From assembly GCF_011075055.1 (NCBI RefSeq), contig NC_058150.1, positions 5,332,001 to 5,396,000 of the forward strand: a DNA stretch of 64,000 nucleotides. Direction: 5' to 3'. The translations under genes were made by a program, and so were the position numbers. Below, piece by piece: positions 1 through 10,525 of the stretch; position 1 is the stretch's first letter; every line of letters starts with the position of its first letter. The notes under the pieces are model-generated. The model had not been told where the DNA came from, ran no database searches, and was given only the letters and a program-made list of their open reading frames with translations. The DNA comes from Mangifera indica. Lineage: Eukaryota; Streptophyta; Magnoliopsida; Sapindales; Anacardiaceae.

Positions 1-385
1 TGAAACCCACAATTCCTGCAATGTTACCATGTAGTGTCATTGGACATCTTAATTCGTCTGTTTTTGGTTTTTGAATTTATATAACTGATTGTTCTATTTT
101 CTTTATCTCTACAAATTTTAGTAATCATCGTGTGATTAGGTTTTACTTAATCTTTAATTCAAAATCACCCCATAACATAATAATACATCATCCAAGTATC
201 CAATTGGATATTTAAAATTAGGTGCATATAATTTTATTTATAGAAAAAATATGGTGATATATAGATGCATGTCCATACATCTTTATTATGGTGTGAATAA
301 CACTAAGCATTCTGATTTTTCATGTCATGAATATTTATTCCCGATTTTCCTAGGAGAATTGTAAGTATATTTTGTTTATTTACAG
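1..385 (+). other. Intron 4 of TAT copy A (3' part)
   Basis: AT-rich sequence ending in a pyrimidine tract and the acceptor tttacag at 385. It aligns with the end of intron 4 of copy B (around 3620-4179), which shows that the two genes are recent duplicates. Copy B carries about 260 bp here, including a MITE, that copy A lacks. Confidence 0.8.
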
Positions 386-1094
386 GGTGCAGTGCCCCAA
401 ATCCTTGAGAAAACAGAGACAGCTTTCTATTCCAAAATCATTGACATACTGAGGGTGGCTGCAGACATTTGCTATGACAGAATTAAGGAGATACCTTGCA
501 TATATTGCCCAACGAAACCAGAGGGGTCCATGTTTGTAATGGTAATTGATTGTTTATAATTCAATTTTCTATATATCATAAAATGAATGCACAGTTAGCA
601 TGAACTTTTATTGCAGGTGAAGCTGAACCCATCATTGTTAGAAGACATTAATGATGACATGGAATTCTGTCTCAAGCTCGCTAAAGAGGAATCGGTTATC
701 GTTTTACCAGGTAAGAATAAGATACTTAAAAGCTTCACGATTTTAGGCAGACTGAATTCCTAAGTTTATTAGCATAATACTGCCTAGCTTCAGTTTGCTG
801 TAGAAAGGGACTGAAATTAATCACCATCAGTTGAAGTTTTAACTTTCTTTGGTGGGCATATATTTTGTATTTTCAGCAATTGTGGGTGGATAAATTTTGT
901 ACCTTTTACTCTCCTAGAGTACTGAACTAGATTTGATCACGGGCCATCTTTAATGCCGATGATAAACAAATTCTGCAGGGACAGTTCTGAAAATGAAAAA
1001 TTGGCTTCGGATAACATTTGCCATTGAACCTTCAGCACTTGAAGATGGGCTCAGGAGGATTAAAGCCTTCTATCACAGGCATGCCAAGAAATAA
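386..1094 (+). CDS. TAT: Tyrosine aminotransferase-like, copy A, exons 5-7 (5' part outside window)
   Basis: Three exons, 386-541, 617-710 and 979-1094, encode the C-terminal part of a fold-type I PLP aminotransferase of the plant TAT family. They run from [12 protein letters not shown] through PEGSMFVM to the end HAKK. The arginine of [11 protein letters not shown] is the expected carboxylate-binding residue of the family. Exon lengths (156, 94, 116) match copy B exactly and the residues are almost identical, so this is a recent tandem duplicate. All splice sites are GT-AG and no stop interrupts the frame. The active-site lysine and N-terminal domain lie outside the window, so intactness of the whole gene cannot be judged. 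A possible poly(A) signal AATAAA lies at 1159-1164. Confidence 0.92.
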
Positions 1095-1773
1095 TGAATC
1101 TGTATGAAATTCTGAGGTGTAGCATGGTGATCAAAATAGCTCGTTGATCTCTTTTGCAAATAAAATCAGCTTTTTCTCTGTATCTGCAATTCAATAAAAA
1201 GAAAAAACATAAGCGGCAGTGGTGGTTGGCAACTCCTCGTTGGACCACAAATGTGATTTGCCATTTACATAAATGTTCATATATATATGTACGTGTTGTA
1301 CTTTACTTGATTTATTCAGTTCACCATTTTATGAACAGAATTCTTTGGATTTCATTATTCCTTCCGTCTGCAGGAATTTGTGCCATAACATTAATCTTAT
1401 TTTGATTTATAGATAACTCGTTTTCATTGTTTTTATACATAATCTACATGAATGGAAGTTCTGAAACTTCCGCCAGAACCGCCAATCGGGGTATCAAAGA
1501 AGCAGAGCTCAAGAAAATTACACTGCTCAGATCCATGATCGATTAAATAAAATATAAAATCAGGCACGTGAAACAAAACCAGAATTAAAAAGTATACATG
1601 GAGCCACCTCAACTTTTGGTTGGTAGCACATTCACAGCAAGAGACATGGAAGACAGATCAGCGAAGAAAGCGGGCTTGAGTTTGGAGCAAGAACAAGGCC
1701 AAGAGTTAAGTGCAATTTGTGTTGTTCGGTAAAACTCATTAATACACTCCGAACTCCCCCTGGAGCGCAGAAC
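1095..1773 (+). promoter_or_regulatory. 3' flank of copy A and promoter region of copy B
   Basis: About 680 bp with no coding frame. The first part is the 3' UTR of copy A. From about 1450 the sequence is the 5' flank of copy B. It contains a G-box CACGTG at 1565-1570 that is preserved in the orphan promoter copy downstream (5511-5516). Which factor binds it is inference only. Confidence 0.6.
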
Positions 1774-4700
1774 ATGGACAACGAATCATCACAGAAATGG
1801 GGTTTTCAAGTTCACCAAAAGTTCAAGACAGAATCAGCTATTACAGTTCGAGCAGCACTTATTAGCTTAATGGAAAATATTGACCAAAACGACTCAAGAC
1901 CAACCATTCCTTTGGGCCATGGCGACCCCTCTGTGTTTCCTAGCTTTCGAACTGCTAAGGTAGTGGAAGATGCCATCATTGATGCCGTCAGATCCACCAA
2001 GTTTAACTGCTATGGACCCTTATTTGGCATTCTCCCAGCTAGACGGTTAGTACCATATATTAAACATTCGCATGAATGCCTGGTGAAGCAGGTAGATTTA
2101 ATTCCAGTTTTAGTCATGTTCTGAAAAATCTGAAATTGAAAATGAAAAAAAAGAACTCAAAAAGATAAAAATTAGATTAGTTCAAGATCAACCAGAGGCT
2201 TAGGGTGAAAGATGTATGTTGAAAAGTCAATAAGATGTGAAGAGAATTTGGAAGTACCTACAACTGTAAAAATTAAATTTTCTTGGTAGAAAGCAACAGC
2301 GAGGATGATGCTAATTTGTGATATCTTTTCATTTTATTTGATGTTAAACCCGACAGGGCGGTTGCAGATTATCTGAACCGAGATCTTCCATATATGTTGT
2401 CACCGGATGATGTTTATCTTACGCTTGGATGCAAGCAAGCAATAACAGTTATATTATCTGTCCTTCTCCATCCTGGTGCCAACATATTGCTTCCTAGACC
2501 TTGCTGGCCGTACTATGAATTTTTCACAAGACAGAACAATGTTGAAGCTCGCCTTTTTGATCTTCTTCCAGAAAAGGGTTGGGAGGTTGATCTCGATGCT
2601 GTGGAAGCTCTTGCAGATGAGAATACTGTTGCCATGGTTATCATAAATCCTGGCAATCCTTGTGGAAATGTCTTCACTGACCAACATCTGCAGAAGGTAT
2701 CACTAATTAAACTACTTTTTCCTTCTTTCTTTGTTCTCCTTCTTTGCTTTAACATTTGTTTCCCTGAGAGTCTAGGATAAACTTTTAGTCATCTGAAGAA
2801 TCAGAATCGTCTCATTTGGTAATGATACAAAATGATAGAGAACATCAAATTAATCTCATTTGGTAATGATACAAAATGATAGAGAACATCAAATTAAGAA
2901 AAAATGTTAGCCACTCTGTTGCAGTTATTTTAAAACGTTATACACTTGCTATGGTTGATAAGTTGCTCTAAATTGTTGCTTCAATGTTAAGTTTTATAAG
3001 TACAGTTCATAAGTGGTTGTTTATTTATCTAAACATCAGATTGCTGAGACAGCAAGAAAACTTGGGATTATGGTGATTTCTGATGAAGTCTATGACCATC
3101 TTACATTTGGGAATAAAGCTTATGTGCGAATGGGTGTATTTGGATCAACAGTGCCTGTTATTACCCTAGGATCTATATCAAAGAGATGGATAGTTCCTGG
3201 CTGGCGGCTTGGTTGGCTTGTGACATGTGATCCCAATGGCATTCTCAAAAAATCAGGGGTTGGCTTCTCCCTCCCCATGTCTTGCCCTTAATTTGTTGAT
3301 TAATGATGTATGTCAAGTATGTTGTAGAAATCCTGAGAGTAATGCTCCTAATTTGCTTGTCAGGTTGTTGATGCCATTAGGGAATATATCAATATCACCT
3401 CTGATCCTGCAGCAACATTAATTCAGGTTTGCGATTATTGATTTTTTTTTCTTTTCTTTTAAAAGGTTTTACTCCAGGTAACAGGATTTGCAAATATTCA
3501 CCATGACCCTATTGTGGTTTATCTGATATAACTTATATGTCTATTAACCTAAAAGGGTTTCTCATTGAACACCCTAACTAAACAAGAGATATGTTTCATA
3601 AAATTGTGTATTACAAATATTGAAACCCACAATTCCCGCAATCAATAAAACGATGTGTGTCTATTTTAGCACACTAATATATACACACATAGATATATAA
3701 TAATGTAATTAGATGATTTTAAATTAATGATAAAGTAATATCTAATCATATGATACACATTCATGTGTATACACATTTATATATAAAAAAATAGATACAC
3801 ATAATATTACCTTTCCTGCAATATATGATTTTGAAGCTTTAAATACTACTTTGACACATCCTTATGATTTATGGCAACTTCGTTGACTTGAACTTCTAAA
3901 TTGTTACCATGTACTGTCATTGGGCATATTTATTTGTCTGTTTTTGGTTCTTGAATTTTCTTTATCTCAACAAACTTTAGTCATTGAAAGGTTCAGTGTC
4001 TTAAATGTCTTGTAGCAATGCTAGTGGGTTCCAATATAAAAAATATGGTGATAAATAGATAAATATCCATGCATCTTTGTTACGGTGTGAATAACACTAA
4101 GCATTCTGGTTTTTCATGTCAAGAATATTTATTCCGGATTTTCCCATTAGAATTGTAATTATATCTTGTTTTTTTATAGGGTGCAGTGCCCCAAATCCTT
4201 GAGAAAACAGAGACAGTTTTCTATTCCAAAATCATTGACATACTGAGGGTGGCTGCAGACATTTGCTATGACAGAATTAAGGAGATACCTTGCATAAATT
4301 GCCCAACGAAACCAGAGGGGTCCATGTTTGTAATGGTAAGTGATTGTATAAAATTCAATTTTCTATGCATAACAAAATGGATGCACAGTGAACATGAAAT
4401 TTTATTGCAGGTGAAGCTGATCCCATCATTGTTGGCAGACATTAATGATGATATGGAATTCTGTCACAAGCTCGCTAAAGAGGAATCAGTCATTGTTTTA
4501 CCAGGTAAGAATAAGATACTTAAAAGCTTCAAGTTTTTGTGATTACGGAGACTGAATTCCTAAGTTTATTAGCATAATACTGCCTAGCTTCAGTTTGCCG
4601 TAGAAAAGGACTGAAATTAATCACCATCAGTTGAAGTTTTAACTTTCTTTGGTGGGCATATGATATGCATTTTCAGCAGTTGTAGGTGGATAAATTTTGT

Positions 4701-4893
4701 ACCTTTTACTCTCCCGAGTGCTGAACTAGATTTGATCGATGGCCATTTTTAATGCCGATGACAAACAAATTCTACAGGGACAGTTCTGAGGATGAAAAAT
4801 TGGCTCCGGATAACATTTGCCATTGAACCTTCAGCACTTGAAGATGGGCTTGGGAGGATTAAAGCCTTCTATCACAGGCATGCCAAGAAGTAG
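1774..4893 (+). CDS. TAT: Tyrosine aminotransferase-like, copy B
   Basis: Seven exons: 1774-2045, 2357-2696, 3040-3258, 3364-3426, 4180-4335, 4411-4504, 4778-4893. Together they give 1260 nt and 419 aa, close to plant TATs such as Arabidopsis At5g53970. The family moves the amino group of tyrosine to 2-oxoglutarate using PLP, usually in the cytosol, feeding tocopherol and other tyrosine-derived pathways. Key residues seen: GHGDPS near the N-terminus, N191 in NPGNPCG, D219 and Y222 in ISDEVYD, PLP lysine K252 in GSISKRW, R260 in PGWR and R392 in WLRITF. I chose the ATG at 1774 because MDNE matches the start of copies C and D; an upstream in-frame ATG at 1717 is less likely. Exon 4 has one residue more than in C and D (DPAATLIQ). 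Residues 140-141 are Cys-Trp where C has Gly-Phe. All introns are GT-AG. Intron 4 holds a MITE. Confidence 0.93.
3643..3813. mobile_element. 171-bp MITE in intron 4 of copy B
   Basis: Member of the window-wide MITE family with ends like CAATAAAACGATGTGTGTC and, on the other side, ATAGATACACATAATATTAC. Flanked by TCCCGCAAT (3634-3642) and TCCTGCAAT (3814-3822), a 9-bp target duplication with one mismatch. Copy A lacks it at the aligned position, so it inserted after, or was lost since, the A/B duplication. Confidence 0.75.
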
Positions 4894-5538
4894 TAAATCT
4901 ACATGAAGTTGTGAGGTGGAGAATGGTGATCAAATTGGCTCGTTGATCTCTTCCGCTCCACTGTTGACTGCAAATAAAATCATTCTCTGTATCTGCAATT
5001 CAGTTAAAATTTAAAAAAAAAAAAAAACTTCCAGTGGTGATCGGCAACTCCTCGTTGGACCACAAATGTGATTTTCCATTTACATAAATCCTTGTTCTTG
5101 ATTTGTTCAGTTCACCATTTTATCAACAGAATTCTACGGATTTCATCATATCTTCCTTCTGCATAACATAGCACTGCAACCAAACTTACCATCAATAAAT
5201 CAAAATAAGATTAATTTTAATATATATGATGCAAAATTTTCACGTCCCATAGGTTAAGAAAGATGCAATTACAATTTTCTCTTATCTGTGATTTATATAG
5301 TCAAATTCTTCTTTCTATATATTTAAACCCGTTTTCTTTCTTTCTTTCTTTCTTTTTTTTTTCACATATCTCCACAAATGGAAATTCTAAAACTTCCGCC
5401 AGAACCGCCAATGGAGGAGTATTAAAGAAGCAGAGCTAAAGAAAATTACACTGCGTTTTCGTGATCGACTGCTCAGATCCACGATCGATTAAATAAAAGA
5501 TAAAATCAAGCACGTGAAACAAAAATATAATTAAAAAA
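4894..5538 (+). promoter_or_regulatory. 3' flank of copy B and first half of an orphan TAT promoter
   Basis: The 3' UTR of copy B has a possible poly(A) signal at 4973-4978. From about 5380 the sequence repeats the copy B promoter (about 1450-1590), with the stretch CTTCCGCCAGAACCGCCAAT and the G-box CACGTG at 5511-5516. It stops at 5538, where a Mutator-like element is inserted. No gene follows this promoter copy. Confidence 0.75.
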
Positions 5539-6288
5539 GGAAAATTGAAATTTTTACCACTATTTTATTCTGTGTATACAAAAATGTCACCTATCCTAAA
5601 ACTTAAATAAATATACCACAACAGTAATCACCTTTCCCAAAATACCCCTCTTTAATCTTTCATGCATATAGTCTCTATCCTCTTCTTTGCAACTTTTTTC
5701 TCTCTTCTTCCTCTTCTTTCAAAGTGATAAAGAAATAAATCATGCAGAGAGATCCTTACTTTCTTCATCCTCATCTTCAAAAACAAAAAGAGAAAGGAAA
5801 AACTGAATTCTTTATATTAAGAATTCTTCAAAGTGGGGATATAAAAAAAAATAACCCATAAAAAAAACTCAATCACATCCATTTTATATCCTGGAAGAAA
5901 TGACCATCGAAGAAGATCATTTAATAGGATTTAATTGAAAAAAATTTAGTATTTAAAGATTAAAACTGAAAAAAATTTACGTTTAACTGAAAAAAAAAAA
6001 CGTTGACATGAAAGTTCTGGGTATTAAAGGTTGGCGTTAAACGCCAACCCTTAATATATGTGCATATAAGGGTTGTTGGGACCTATAATATAAAATAAAA
6101 AAAAGAAAATTGGATTAAAAATATGGTTGGCTTGTTAGCATTATTTTAGGGTGGGCCTGCTTTTTATAAACTAAAACACTTGGTGTAGGAAAAAGTTGGT
6201 GTAAAAATTTAGGGTGGACCTACTCTTTATAAACTAAAAGTTGGTATAGGAAAGGGTTGGCGTTAAAGTCAACGCCAACGTCAACCCT

Positions 6289-6364
<76 letters not shown>

Positions 6365-7056
6365 TTATTTATTTATTTATTTATATATATATTTATTTAT
6401 TTATTTATTTATATATTATATTATAATATTTAAAATATAATATATATTGTAATATATAATTATATTATATTATATAAAAGGTTGGCGTGGTGACTTTAAC
6501 CCTTTGCTTTTTTAATATTTGGGAGGGTTGGCGACACCACACCAACCCTTTGCTTGTCCTTTGCTTGTTTTTATATTTTTTGAGGTTGGCGTCAACGTTA
6601 AGAGTTGGCGTGTGGCCAACCCACGCCAACTCTTTTTAATTTTTTCAGTTTTTTTTTTAAATTAAATATCTATCTTATTATAAAATCTGAAATTTGAAAT
6701 CTACAGAGCAAGGTTTCATAGGTCCGTCAACCATTTTTTTTTTGCCAACTTTTTTTAACTTTTTTTCAGTAAATAATTCTTAATCTAAAATCTATTTCTT
6801 TTTTCAGTTTTTTTCTTTTTTCTTTTGTTTTTTAAGCATTTATTCTATTTTCTATATGATTGTTTTATCACTTTGAAAGAAGAGGAAGAAGAGAGAAAAA
6901 AGTTACAGAGAAGAGGAGAGAGAATATATGCATGAAAGATTAAAGAGGGGTATTTTGGAGAAGGTGATTACTGTTGTGGTATATTTGTTTAAGTTTTATG
7001 ATATGTGACATTTTTATATACACGTATTAAAATAGTAATAAAAATTTCAATTTTCC
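5539..7056. mobile_element. Mutator-like element, non-autonomous, 1518 bp
   Basis: Long terminal inverted repeats of about 195 bp: both ends begin GGAAAATTGAAATTTTTA when read inward. The 9-bp direct repeat ATTAAAAAA flanks it at 5530-5538 and 7057-7065, a perfect match and the size expected for the Mutator superfamily. The undisturbed copy of the site is in the copy B promoter (attaaaaag at about 1585). No transposase frame is visible. The interior holds a TA microsatellite (about 6293-6360) running into TTTA repeats, and many GTTGGCG / CGCCAAC palindromic motifs. Confidence 0.9.
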
Positions 7057-7065
7057 ATTAAAAAA

Positions 7066-7235
7066 TATATACTTACCCAGCTCCACCTTTGGATGTTGGC
7101 CCAAACACAGCAAGAAACATGGAAAACAAATCAACGAAGAAACGAGGCTTGAAGTTGAGCAAGAACAAGGGCAAGAGTTGAAAGTTCAGTGTTGCGTTAT
7201 TCGGTAAAAACTCATTATCGACTCAAATCATGTAA
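7066..7235 (+). promoter_or_regulatory. Second half of orphan TAT promoter
   Basis: Aligns with 1585-1740 upstream of copy B, including CACAGCAAGA, GCAAGAACAAGG and TTCGGTAAAA. Similarity fades about where the start codon of a further TAT copy should lie. The following 3 kb contains no TAT exon until copy C. Confidence 0.7.
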
Positions 7236-8144
7236 CGACAACTAAAGAGATGATAAACTGGCCAAAAATCCCTCTACACCAATCTACCCGATGCAGGTGA
7301 GTAATTTCCATTTTCCCACCCAACGTTTGGTGCAAAAACCGTTCTCTACCCGTAGTTTGCATTAATAACATTTTCCCGCCCAAATTATATCTTTGGTTTT
7401 GGGAAATTTTGAATAAAAAGATAAAAACCTAATTTCGTTTTAATAAAAATTGATTAGCTTTGTAAACATGGGCTTAATGCAGAAGAATATTTTTATTTAA
7501 TGAATGCAAAGTCTCTCTTGCTCTCTTTCTCCCAACTATCGAAAGAAATGATATCTATCTACTAATTTTCTCTCTAGATTCTGATTGTTGTCCATAAGTA
7601 AAATTTTTTTACTAAAACCATTGTTGGTATAGCTTAAACTATTACTTAGTGGAATTAACAGAATCGGTCTTATTTTTTCTCTCCAATTTTGCTTTGTTTT
7701 CTATATCATCTTCATATATAAAATTTACGAAAATTCGTCAATTTCATAATTTTAATCAATTGAACAAAATACATGATAAATACGAATAACTTAGTAAGTT
7801 AATTATAAATGAAGAGTATTTAAATAATTTTATATCAATAAAATTATGTAATAATTAAAAAAAAAACTTTAAAAAGGTATTATAGTAACCGTTACCGTAC
7901 CTTTGAAAAGTTACAATCTAAATTAAAAAAAAAATGTTATTAATGCCAAAAAAAACAAAAAGGTTAATTCCTCAACGCAGATAGATGCCCCTTGTGTGGA
8001 GGTTAGGTATTCATTTCTTATCTCGTCTGTCAGTTGTTGCTTCCCTTAGTCTCCTACGTTTTCCAGCGAACCAGTGTACCTGATTTTTATAACAATAAAT
8101 AGTCCCACAGCTATCTGAAGCGATGAATCAAACAACTGTTTAAA
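7236..8144. other. Intergenic, no gene seen
   Basis: AT-rich, short frames only. At about 7262-7390 there is a piece resembling one end of the GGCCAAAAG-type elements (ggccaaaaatccctct followed by ttcccacccaacg); no second end was found, so it may be a truncated copy. Confidence 0.4.
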
Positions 8145-8314
8145 CAATAAAATTATGTAATAATATTTTTTATATTTTTTTAAATATATAAATAATATAT
8201 CATTATATAATTAAATAATTTTAAAGTAAAGATAAAATAATACTCTATCATATGATGATAAATTATTTATATACATAATTGATACACTAAAAATATATAT
8301 ACATAATATCGCTC
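8145..8314. mobile_element. MITE of the 171-bp family
   Basis: Begins CAATAAAATTATG and ends CATAATATCGCTC, with the same internal order of motifs as the other members. The flanking duplication is not clean: TGTTTAAA occurs just left of it and again 7 bp beyond the right end. Confidence 0.6.
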
Positions 8315-8733
8315 ATACTTATGTTTAAAAATTGAATAGACAAATAAAATGTATTTGTTCTCCACACAAAAGGGTACATTGTCACAGGGTGAATTTTCTT
8401 AACTTGCCTGTGTGGCATTCCCTGATATGTTGTCTCGAGGATTAGTCTTGTGTGCATCCACATTTTCGCTTAGAGTCATTAGTTTTATCTTGTTTCGGAC
8501 TCATCAAGGGAGTGATTCCAACTCTCGACCAATTTATGCAAGGTTGGACTAGTCCTCTCTTCAATATGCCACCACAACAATATTATGTATACCGCGTGGT
8601 TGGAGCACTCATAACTATAAATATTGTATCCACAAACACAATGACCATGCACAATCACTCGTAAACATCTCATCGTTCGTAGTTGTTTAGAGCTTTGTCA
8701 CGGCTCCCACCCTGAGCTTGTGATAATATACAC

Positions 8734-9039
8734 TAGGGATGATAATGAGAAGGGGATTTCAATCTCTATGCTCTTCCCAGCATAGGATATCAAATCCCCT
8801 CCCTAGAAAAAAAATCTCTTCTCCATCCTCATACTTTTAATTACAATATAAATATATTAAATAACAAAATTAATTAAAATTAAAACTGATTTATTATTTT
8901 AATTATCATATATATCCACCTCAACTCATTATCAACTATCACATTTATACATCTCCCCATTCTCTTCTTTATTTTTATCGAAAAATCTTCTTGTTGTTAG
9001 GATAAAAATTTTAAATTCGAATTAAAATTACCGTCTCTA
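8734..9039. mobile_element. hAT-type MITE, 306 bp
   Basis: The ends read inward TAGGGATGATAATG and TAGAGACGGTAATT, imperfect inverted repeats. A perfect 8-bp duplication ATATACAC flanks it at 8726-8733 and 9040-9047. An 8-bp duplication with TAG-type ends fits the hAT superfamily. No protein is encoded. Confidence 0.85.
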
Positions 9040-9047
9040 ATATACAC

Positions 9048-9315
9048 GGCAAAAAAATCTTGCCAGAAGGGCAAGCCAAGGGTAAACAAACTCTCAATTT
9101 GAAACTCAAAAGAAAAATGCTTCGCTTCTCAAAGGGATAAAACTCTTAATACCGCAGCGGGCAGATTTTTCAATCCCGCTGCATTGAGCTAATTCTCTAC
9201 CAAAGGAAATAAACTCCAATTTTGGAAACCATCTGAAACTTGGAAGGAAATTTGTTTTTTCTTTTCTCAAACACCACTAGAAATTTATTAATTATGCAAC
9301 CGGCAAATTTATTTA

Positions 9316-9348
<33 letters not shown>

Positions 9349-10467
9349 CCGACCAAACCAAATGCAAAAACCAAATTTTACACGACTTTGAAAATCCACC
9401 TTCATATTCCCTAACTTGATATGTCAATGGTGACAATCGATTTTATAAGAAGTTGATAATTATAAAATAATCATAGAGATTTAATAAATTAATCAAAATG
9501 TGGTATTACTTAAACCTCTAAGGGCTTAACAACCCCCTTAAAATTTTATTGCTTTCGGTTTCATGTGTTGATGGTGAAAGTTCTACCACCGAGACTACAT
9601 AGAATTATCGTTTTTATTTTATACAAGCAAACTAAGAATATAACAAAATTGGTTTAATCTTTTGTTCGAAAGTCTATATCTATTATTAAATTAATAATTG
9701 TTCCATAGAAAATTCAACAGAACAATAATAGAAGAATACAATTTGTCATATCTTTGGTTTTGTAAAATTTTGTATTTGTAAAATAAGAGAAAATAATAAT
9801 TATGTAATTACATAAAAGAATTATGTAATTATATAAAAATACATATATTGAATTAAGATGTCTAATAAAATACATTTTTAAGGAATTTTTTTTTTTTGGG
9901 TATGTTTGATATTCCATAAAAATAGGTATAATAAGTGATAAAAATGACATAAAAATATGGGATGAAGATTGAAGATTATATTGCGAAATTATGAGATAAA
10001 AAGGGCATAAAAATAGGATATAAAGATGGAAGATTATAAGTGAAATACAAGATAATACTAACTATCATAGAAATTTTTGATATTGCAAACCTACTATTTA
10101 GCTGGATGAATAAATTCGGGATAGAGTGATTAAACTTACAATTACGTTATTAAAAAATGCAATATTTGATTTAGTTTAAAATTTAGGGTTTAAAATTTAA
10201 GGTTTAGAATTTAATGTTTAGGTTCCGAATGCAGTCTTGTCAACGTTCGGGTCATTTAAAAAAAAAAAAACCCACTGTTCTCTCACGTATTTCTTCAAAG
10301 AGTAAGGCTGCTGAGTGCTGAGTAGGTAGGCTTATGCGTTCCACCCAAAGAAACGAAATGAAACACTCCACATGAAAAAATACAAACAAGGATAGTAAAA
10401 GTCTGTATGTATATTGTCTGTTTTTTCTGTCTTTAGTTGGATTTGATACCATTTTATTACCCTCCAT
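9048..10467. other. Intergenic, no gene seen
   Basis: AT-rich sequence upstream of TAT copy C. It contains a (TAA)n microsatellite at about 9317-9348. Open frames here are short and low-complexity. Confidence 0.5.
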
Positions 10468-10468
10468 T

Positions 10469-10478
10469 TATATATAAT
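10469..10478 (+). promoter_or_regulatory. Probable TATA box of TAT copy C
   Basis: The run tatatataat lies about 50 bp before the ATG at 10526 and is followed by a CT-rich stretch, as in many plant core promoters. This is position and composition only. Confidence 0.45.
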
Positions 10479-10525
10479 ATCTCAGCTCTCCCACTCAACT
10501 CAACCACTATTCTATACTGCAAAAC

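Noticed and set aside
7262..7480. Possible further Mutator-like element
   Set aside because: Only one end-like sequence is visible and no inverted partner or duplication was found.
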